From RGIG8748 sp045539515 (lineage in GTDB: Bacteria; Bacillota; Clostridia; UMGS1810), in NCBI GenBank assembly GCA_045539515.1, contig JAZQFN010000089.1, forward strand, positions 1 to 9,604: a stretch of 9,604 bases of DNA, in the 5' to 3' direction. The position numbers were made by a program, and so were the translations under genes. Below, piece after piece: positions 6,354 through 9,604 of this stretch; positions within the stretch are counted from its first letter, which is position 1, and each line of letters begins with the position of its first letter. A model generated the notes under the pieces. It made no database searches and was not told where the DNA came from. It was given only the letters and a program-made list of their open reading frames with translations.

Positions 6354-6382
6354 TTGACAAATTAAGGACTTTGATATATAAT
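6354..6382 (+). promoter_or_regulatory. Perfect-consensus sigma-A promoter of the ABC importer
   Basis: TTGACA (6354-6359) and TATAAT (6377-6382) with exactly 17 bases between them match the consensus at all twelve positions. This is the strongest promoter in the window and predicts transcription from about 6389. Such a promoter usually needs a repressor or attenuation if it is to be controlled at all. Confidence 0.88.
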
Positions 6383-6387
6383 CAACT

Positions 6388-6401
6388 TGTATTTTTATAC
6401 A
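6388..6401. promoter_or_regulatory. Dyad at the importer transcription start, possible operator
   Basis: TGTAT-TTTT-ATACA is a perfect 5-bp inverted repeat with a 4-base AT spacer, sitting over the predicted start point. The geometry is that of ARG boxes (TGAAT-WWWW-ATTCA) with one symmetrical change per arm. It could be an ArgR-type or other repressor site, or simply an AT-rich chance dyad. Confidence 0.3.
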
Positions 6402-6411
6402 TATATAATGT

Positions 6412-6430
6412 AAAGGAGATTTACAAAATG
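6412..6430 (+). promoter_or_regulatory. Ribosome site fixing the start of the binding-protein gene
   Basis: AAAGGAGA (6412-6419) is followed by 8 bases and ATG at 6428. The frame stays open up to an ATG at 6281, but that longer start would overlap the AraC gene and its terminator, lie upstream of the promoter and bury the signal peptide. The start at 6428 gives a proper lipoprotein signal sequence. Confidence 0.9.
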
Positions 6431-7186
6431 AAAAGATTTTTATCATTACTTTTAGTTGTTGCTATGATTGCAACATGTGCAATTGCTTTTACTTCCTGCG
6501 GTGAAGAGGAAGAAGAAACCAACAAGCTTACAATGGCTACCAATGCGGAGTTCCCTCCCTTTGAGTATGTTGAAAACGGCGAAATCGTAGGTGCAGACGT
6601 TGAAATTGCACAGGCAATCGCTGGAAAGCTCGGCATGGAACTTGAAATAATCAACACAGACTTTGACGGCGCTCTTATGGGTGCTTCCACAGGTAAGTAC
6701 GATATGGCTGTAGCAGGTATCACAGCTAACGAAGACAGAAAGAAGAATATGAACTTCTCTGATTCTTACTACAAAGCTTCTCAGGCTATCATCGTAATGG
6801 CAGACAGCGACATCGCTACTGCTGCAGACCTCAAGGGTAAGAAGGTTTCCTGTCAGGAAGGTACTACAGGTGAAACATTCCTTATAGATGAAAAGTACGA
6901 GATCCAGTCCTACAAGACCGGTGCGGAAGCCGTAGCTGCTCTTACAGCAGGTAAGGTAGATGCAGTTGTTATCGACAATCAGGTTGCTATAGCTCTCTCT
7001 GAAAAGCAGGACGGTGCAACCAAGGTTCTTGACGAAGCACTTACACAGGAAGAATATGCAATCGCTTTTGAAAAAGGCGACGATGAACTTACCGAGATGG
7101 TTAATAAGGCTCTTAAGGAATTAAAAGAAGAAGGTAAACTCGCAGAAATTTTTGAAAAATACGACTTACCGTACGATGCTGAATAA
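6428..7186 (+). CDS. Amino-acid ABC transporter, substrate-binding lipoprotein
   Basis: This extracellular, membrane-tethered receptor captures a polar amino acid and delivers it to the permease encoded next. The 252 residues start with a signal peptide: Lys2-Arg3, a hydrophobic core to about 20, and the lipobox FTSC with Cys24 as the lipidation site. An acidic spacer follows (EEEEE, 26-30). The rest is a family 3 solute-binding domain with typical segments: TMATNAEFPPFEY (35-47), GADVEIAQAI (55-64), the ligand-binding arginine in NEDRKKNMNFSDSYY (Arg104) and Asp183 in VIDNQVA. These positions normally hold the alpha-carboxylate and alpha-amino groups. Substrate cannot be named from sequence alone. 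It is the first gene of a complete three-gene operon. Ten of its 17 Ile codons are ATC, while its neighbours favour ATA, which suggests selection for high expression. Confidence 0.95.
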   Translation: MKRFLSLLLVVAMIATCAIAFTSCGEEEEETNKLTMATNAEFPPFEYVENGEIVGADVEIAQAIAGKLGMELEIINTDFDGALMGASTGKYDMAVAGITANEDRKKNMNFSDSYYKASQAIIVMADSDIATAADLKGKKVSCQEGTTGETFLIDEKYEIQSYKTGAEAVAALTAGKVDAVVIDNQVAIALSEKQDGATKVLDEALTQEEYAIAFEKGDDELTEMVNKALKELKEEGKLAEIFEKYDLPYDAE

Positions 7187-7204
7187 TTTTTAAACGTTCA
7201 GACC

Positions 7205-7236
7205 AAGCGGCGCATTTTATGCGTCGCTTAGTTTTT
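7205..7236 (+). terminator. Hairpin between binding-protein and permease genes
   Basis: An 11-bp stem with one G-U pair (7205-7215/7219-7229) and a 3-base loop is followed two bases later by TTTTT (7232-7236). It lies in the 76-base gap of the operon. A partly efficient terminator or a 3'-stabilising hairpin here is a known way to obtain more binding protein than permease. Confidence 0.65.
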
Positions 7237-7262
7237 GAATATACGTTGGAAGGGAGCGCAAT

Positions 7263-7958
7263 ATGGCGTGGCTCAATGAATGGCTCGACACTTTGTATAA
7301 CACATTTATAGTGGGCGAGAGATACAAAACAATTATTGAAGGCTTTGGAAATACGTTACTTATAACCATCGGTGCACTTATAATAGGTGTTGTAATCGGG
7401 TCAATAGTAGCAGTTATCAAGGTTTTTGCAAGAGATAATAAAAAACTTAAGGTTCTGGATGTAATCTGCGATATTTATCTTACAGTAATAAGAGGAACGC
7501 CGGTTGTTGTACAGTTGCTTATAATGTTTTTTATAGTATTTGTAAGTGCAGACGACGGAAGATGGGTTGCAATACTTACATTTGGTATTAACTCCGGCGC
7601 ATATGTTGCGGAAGTAATACGTTCCGGTATACTTGCCATAGATATCGGTCAGACAGAGGCAGGAAGATCTTTGGGATTTTCCAATGTTAGAACGATGTGG
7701 CTTATTGTATTTCCTCAGGCACTTAAAAACATTTTACCTGCTATAGGTAATGAAATGATTGCACTTCTTAAAGAAACTTCTGTTGCCGGTTACGTTGCAG
7801 TAATGGATCTGACCAAGGCAGGTAATCAGATACGTAATAATACATACGACAGTATAAATCCCTTGTTACTTGTAGCATTGGTATATCTTATATTGGTAAT
7901 TTTCCTTACCAAAGCACTTTCTGTTGTTGAAAGGAGGCTGAGAAAGAATGAGCGCTAA
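7263..7958 (+). CDS. Amino-acid ABC transporter permease (HisM type)
   Basis: This integral membrane subunit forms the translocation pore, probably as a homodimer since only one permease gene is present. The 231 residues contain several hydrophobic spans: about 31-55, 71-95, 101-125, 155-180 and 200-220. The family signatures are TVIRGTPVVVQL (74-85), GINSGAYVAEVIRSGI (108-123) and the EAA loop EAGRSLGFSNVR (132-143) leading to PQALKN (151-156), which contacts the ATPase. GGAAGGGAG (7248-7256) lies 6 bases before the ATG. The last 11 bases overlap the ATPase gene, so the two are translationally coupled. The substrate follows that of the upstream lipoprotein. Confidence 0.95.
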   Translation: MAWLNEWLDTLYNTFIVGERYKTIIEGFGNTLLITIGALIIGVVIGSIVAVIKVFARDNKKLKVLDVICDIYLTVIRGTPVVVQLLIMFFIVFVSADDGRWVAILTFGINSGAYVAEVIRSGILAIDIGQTEAGRSLGFSNVRTMWLIVFPQALKNILPAIGNEMIALLKETSVAGYVAVMDLTKAGNQIRNNTYDSINPLLLVALVYLILVIFLTKALSVVERRLRKNER

Positions 7959-8691
7959 TTCTCTTATAAGTGTAGAGCATCTTAAAAAATACTATCTTGG
8001 CGATAGTGTAAAAGCACTGGATGATGTATCTGTAGACTTTGAAAAAGGTAAGGTAGTAGTTATTGTAGGACCTTCCGGAAGCGGTAAGTCTACACTTCTG
8101 CGTTCGCTCAATCTTCTGGAAACACCCACAGACGGTAAAATTTATTTTAAAGGTGAAAACCTTTTGGATAAAAAGGTAAATATTAATGTGCACAGACAGA
8201 AGATGGGAATGGTTTTCCAGCATTTTAATCTTTTTGGTCACATGACAATTCTTAAAAATATGACCGTAGGACCTGTAAAGCTTCTTAAGAAGTCAAAGGC
8301 AGAGGCAGAAGAGCAGGCAAGGAAGCTTCTGGAGAGAGTTGGTCTTGCGGACAGAGCAGATGCTTATCCGGCTCAGCTCTCCGGCGGACAGAAACAGAGA
8401 GTTGCCATAGTGCGTGCCCTTTGTATGTCTCCCGAGGTTATGCTCTTCGATGAGCCCACTTCGGCACTTGACCCGGAAATGGTTGGCGAAGTTCTTGACG
8501 TTATGAAGGAGCTTGCTTCCGAAGGTATGACTATGATAGTGGTAACACACGAAATGGGCTTTGCCCGCGAAGTGGCAGACAGGGTTATATTTATGGATGG
8601 CGGTCAGATTATAGAGGATGGTTCACCTCAGGAAATATTTGATAATCCCAAGAGCGACAGACTTAAAAATTTCCTTGCAAAGGTTTTATAA
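7948..8691 (+). CDS. Amino-acid ABC transporter ATP-binding protein (GlnQ/HisP type)
   Basis: This cytoplasmic ATPase powers the importer. Its 247 residues are the standard length and every motif is intact: aromatic A-loop Tyr15/Tyr16, Walker A GPSGSGKST (41-49), Q-loop Gln91 in VFQHFNLF, signature LSGGQ (144-148), Walker B VMLFDEP with Glu169, D-loop SALD (172-175) and switch His201 in VTHEM. The QHFNLFGHMT stretch is typical of the polar amino-acid branch. AAAGGAGG (7930-7937) lies 10 bases before the ATG, inside the permease gene, and the two genes overlap by 11 bases. It is the last gene of the operon and is followed by a terminator. The protein has no C-terminal ACT/NIL domain, so it is not the methionine-type ATPase. 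Confidence 0.97.
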   Translation: MSANSLISVEHLKKYYLGDSVKALDDVSVDFEKGKVVVIVGPSGSGKSTLLRSLNLLETPTDGKIYFKGENLLDKKVNINVHRQKMGMVFQHFNLFGHMTILKNMTVGPVKLLKKSKAEAEEQARKLLERVGLADRADAYPAQLSGGQKQRVAIVRALCMSPEVMLFDEPTSALDPEMVGEVLDVMKELASEGMTMIVVTHEMGFAREVADRVIFMDGGQIIEDGSPQEIFDNPKSDRLKNFLAKVL

Positions 8692-8703
8692 GTTTACATA
8701 TTT

Positions 8704-8742
8704 CGGTGTATCTTTTTTAAAAAGGTACGCCGATTTCGTTTT
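8704..8742 (+). terminator. Terminator after the ABC importer operon
   Basis: The arms 8704-8716 and 8720-8732 form a 13-bp stem, including two G-U pairs, with a 3-base loop, and a TTTT run follows after a gap (8739-8742). The stem carries its own run of six T residues against A residues, so the U-tract is less clean than usual. It separates the importer from the tRNA promoter. Confidence 0.6.
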
Positions 8743-8760
8743 AAAAATTCAAAAAATCTA

Positions 8761-8789
8761 TTGACAATGCCCCTTTGTTGTGTTAAAAT
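8761..8789 (+). promoter_or_regulatory. Promoter of the tRNA-Ser pair
   Basis: A perfect TTGACA (8761-8766), a 17-base spacer and TAAAAT (8784-8789) end 13 bases before the first tRNA base. This gives a very short 5' leader, as is common for stable-RNA genes. Confidence 0.85.
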
Positions 8790-8802
8790 AGACAGGTCAC
8801 AC

Positions 8803-8889
8803 GGAGAGGTGTCCGAGTGGTTTAAGGAGCTAGTCTTGAAAACTAGTGATGCGAAAGCACCCAGAGTTCGAATCTCTGCCTCTCCGCCA
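8803..8889 (+). tRNA. tRNA-Ser (anticodon TGA)
   Basis: A 7-bp acceptor stem (GGAGAGG/CCTCTCC) with discriminator G8886 and encoded CCA (8887-8889) is visible. The anticodon arm is CTAGT-CTTGAAA-ACTAG, with anticodon TGA at 8835-8837. The long variable arm (TGATGCGAAAGCA) is typical of serine tRNAs. The T arm is CAGAG-TTCGAAT-CTCTG. It decodes UCA and probably other UCN codons by wobble. Confidence 0.97.
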
Positions 8890-8924
8890 CTTCTTTTTAA
8901 AGACAATTTAATATTTACTTGAGG

Positions 8925-8950
8925 TTAACAGCCCATTCGGCGGGCGTTAA
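8925..8950 (+). other. Hairpin in the spacer between the two tRNAs
   Basis: TTAAC/GTTAA (8925-8929/8946-8950) and GCCC/GGGC (8931-8934/8942-8945) form a 9-bp stem with one bulged A and a 7-base loop. No U-run follows it and no convincing promoter lies in the 69-base spacer. It is therefore more likely part of a shared precursor, perhaps a processing signal, than a terminator. Confidence 0.4.
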
Positions 8951-8958
8951 TTATATAC

Positions 8959-9049
8959 GGAGAAGTACTCAAGAGGCCGAAGAGGCGCCCCTGCTAAGGG
9001 TGTAGGTCGGGAAACTGGCGCGAGGGTTCAAATCCCTCCTTCTCCGCCA
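8959..9049 (+). tRNA. tRNA-Ser (anticodon GCT)
   Basis: The acceptor stem is GGAGAAG/CTTCTCC with discriminator G9046 and encoded CCA (9047-9049). The anticodon arm is CGCCC-CTGCTAA-GGGTG (one G-U pair) with anticodon GCT. The long variable arm contains TCGGGAAACTGG, and the T arm is GAGGG-TTCAAAT-CCCTC. It decodes AGC and AGU. It is the second member of the tRNA pair and appears to lack its own promoter. Confidence 0.97.
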
Positions 9050-9080
9050 AAAGACGACAAGTTTCGACTTGTCGTCTTTT
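9050..9080 (+). terminator. Terminator abutting the second tRNA
   Basis: A perfect inverted repeat of 14 bp with a TTCG tetraloop runs from the last base of the CCA (9049) to 9080, ending in TTTT. The 5' arm starts within the mature tRNA end, so there is no spacer at all. The A-rich and T-rich ends mean it could also stop leftward transcription. Confidence 0.88.
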
Positions 9081-9108
9081 ACTTATTACTTCTTCACTCT
9101 TCACTATT
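9081..9108. repeat. Degenerate heptamer repeat
   Basis: Four consecutive 7-base units read ACTTATT, ACTTCTT, CACTCTT and CACTATT; on the minus strand the unit reads roughly GAAGAGT. Position 4 and the last two bases of each unit are T in all four. Short heptamer tracts of this kind occur in intergenic DNA of many bacteria, and this one probably arose by slippage. It lies directly after the tRNA terminator and 49 bases before the next gene's end. Confidence 0.45.
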
Positions 9109-9156
9109 CCTTAAAAGCAAAAGTGTATTTATATATGCCACGTTTTTTATGTATAT

Positions 9157-9604
9157 TCAGTTTTGATACAAAGGCTTGTTCGGTTCTCTGAATTCTGTAT
9201 ATTCGTAAGCTTCTGTAACTTTATTATTTTCAAACACAAAAGTAATCATTGTAGGATCTATGGAAAATGCACCAATATAGTAATCAATCAAATCAATGTT
9301 ACCGGGGTCTGCATATGGGTTATCAGGCTTGCCAAGGATTTTTATTACTTCTTCCTTTGACATTCCGATAAAATTGTTTTCCTTTATCATATCATCGAGC
9401 ATAAGATATCTTTCGCCGGGATATTTTCCCCATTTATTATGACTAAAGTCGCTAAAATAACCATGAACGGCAAAAATAGCACCTAAAGATATAACTGCGT
9501 ATATTATAATAGATAGACCTGAAATCAAAACCGATTTTTTATACTTTAGCTTTAATATGATTGATAATATAAAAGCAATAACCGGAAAAGCGGTATAAAT
9601 AACT
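9157..9604 (-). CDS. Membrane protein with BamE/SmpA-like C-terminal domain, N-terminus beyond window
   Basis: The frame is open from the TGA stop (9157-9159) to the window edge, giving at least 148 residues, so the gene is cut at its 5' end. A TTG at 9528-9526 is a possible internal start, but it has no clear ribosome site and the sequence above it continues as sensible hydrophobic coding. Visible parts are one membrane span at the edge (about residues 1-17), a basic turn (KLKYKK, 18-23), a second span (about 25-46) and a soluble C-terminal region of about 100 residues. The motif GMSKEEVIKILGKPD (about 80-94) followed by YY and VFENNKV strands is the hallmark of small BamE/SmpA-like folds. 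In Gram-positive bacteria these domains occur in uncharacterised membrane or lipoproteins. I do not know a function and do not assign one. Confidence 0.7.
   Translation of the reverse strand, partial: VIYTAFPVIAFILSIILKLKYKKSVLISGLSIIIYAVISLGAIFAVHGYFSDFSHNKWGKYPGERYLMLDDMIKENNFIGMSKEEVIKILGKPDNPYADPGNIDLIDYYIGAFSIDPTMITFVFENNKVTEAYEYTEFREPNKPLYQN

Noticed and set aside
6281..6427. N-terminal extension of the binding-protein frame
   Set aside because: It would start inside the AraC gene and upstream of the consensus promoter, and would hide the lipoprotein signal peptide; AAAGGAGA points to 6428.
8890..8958. Separate promoter for the second tRNA
   Set aside because: TTGAGG at 8919-8924 has no -10 at the right distance; a shared transcript from 8761 is simpler.
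9526..9528. TTG as the start of the last gene
   Set aside because: The frame stays open to the window edge with a hydrophobic segment typical of a membrane helix, and no ribosome site precedes the TTG.
1..9604. CRISPR array, insertion sequence, phage genes or defence system
   Set aside because: No regular spacer-repeat array, transposase, integrase or known defence gene is visible on either strand.

Overview
The window looks like chromosomal DNA from an anaerobic low-to-mid-GC Firmicute of the class Clostridia, possibly an Oscillospiraceae/Ruminococcaceae relative. Supporting signs are AGGAGG-type ribosome sites before nearly every gene, textbook sigma-A promoters with 17-bp spacers, encoded CCA ends on both tRNAs, frequent ATA isoleucine codons, and Gram-positive-style membrane-anchored HtrA and lipoprotein genes. 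The lineage is an inference from gene style; there is no taxonomic marker here.

Layout. (1) 1-291: non-coding DNA with two terminator-like hairpins (1-30 and 151-177) around a stretch that may be a dispersed non-coding element. (2) 292-1287, minus strand: galE (UDP-glucose 4-epimerase). (3) 1288-1545: divergent control region with a minus-strand promoter for galE, a plus-strand promoter for the two-component operon, and a run of helically phased T(A/G)TGAA boxes between them. (4) 1546-3676: an OmpR/PhoB-type response regulator and its sensor kinase, translationally coupled. (5) 3745-5247: a membrane-anchored HtrA/DegP-type serine protease with its own promoter, followed by a long imperfect hairpin and a strong terminator. 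(6) 5440-6288: an AraC-family regulator with a cupin-like sensor domain. (7) 6428-8691: a polar amino-acid ABC importer (lipoprotein, permease, ATPase) behind a perfect-consensus promoter. (8) 8761-9080: two serine tRNAs (UGA and GCU anticodons), probably one transcript, ending in a perfect hairpin terminator. (9) 9157-9604, minus strand: the 3' part of a membrane protein with a BamE/SmpA-like C-terminal domain, cut by the window edge.

How the genes work together. The regulator, kinase and HtrA protease look like an envelope or secretion-stress module, comparable in layout to CssRS-HtrA of Bacillus. The phased boxes next to the regulator's -35 element suggest autoregulation. The ABC importer is a complete three-part uptake system, with a hairpin after the binding-protein gene that would favour excess binding protein. 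The AraC regulator just upstream may control it, but nothing in the sequence proves this.

Most of the window is ordinary housekeeping and transport content. I see no clearly novel multi-gene system. The best leads are the phased operator array, the long hairpin after htrA, the cysteine gatekeeper in GalE, the possible repeat at the left edge and the edge-truncated BamE-like protein.
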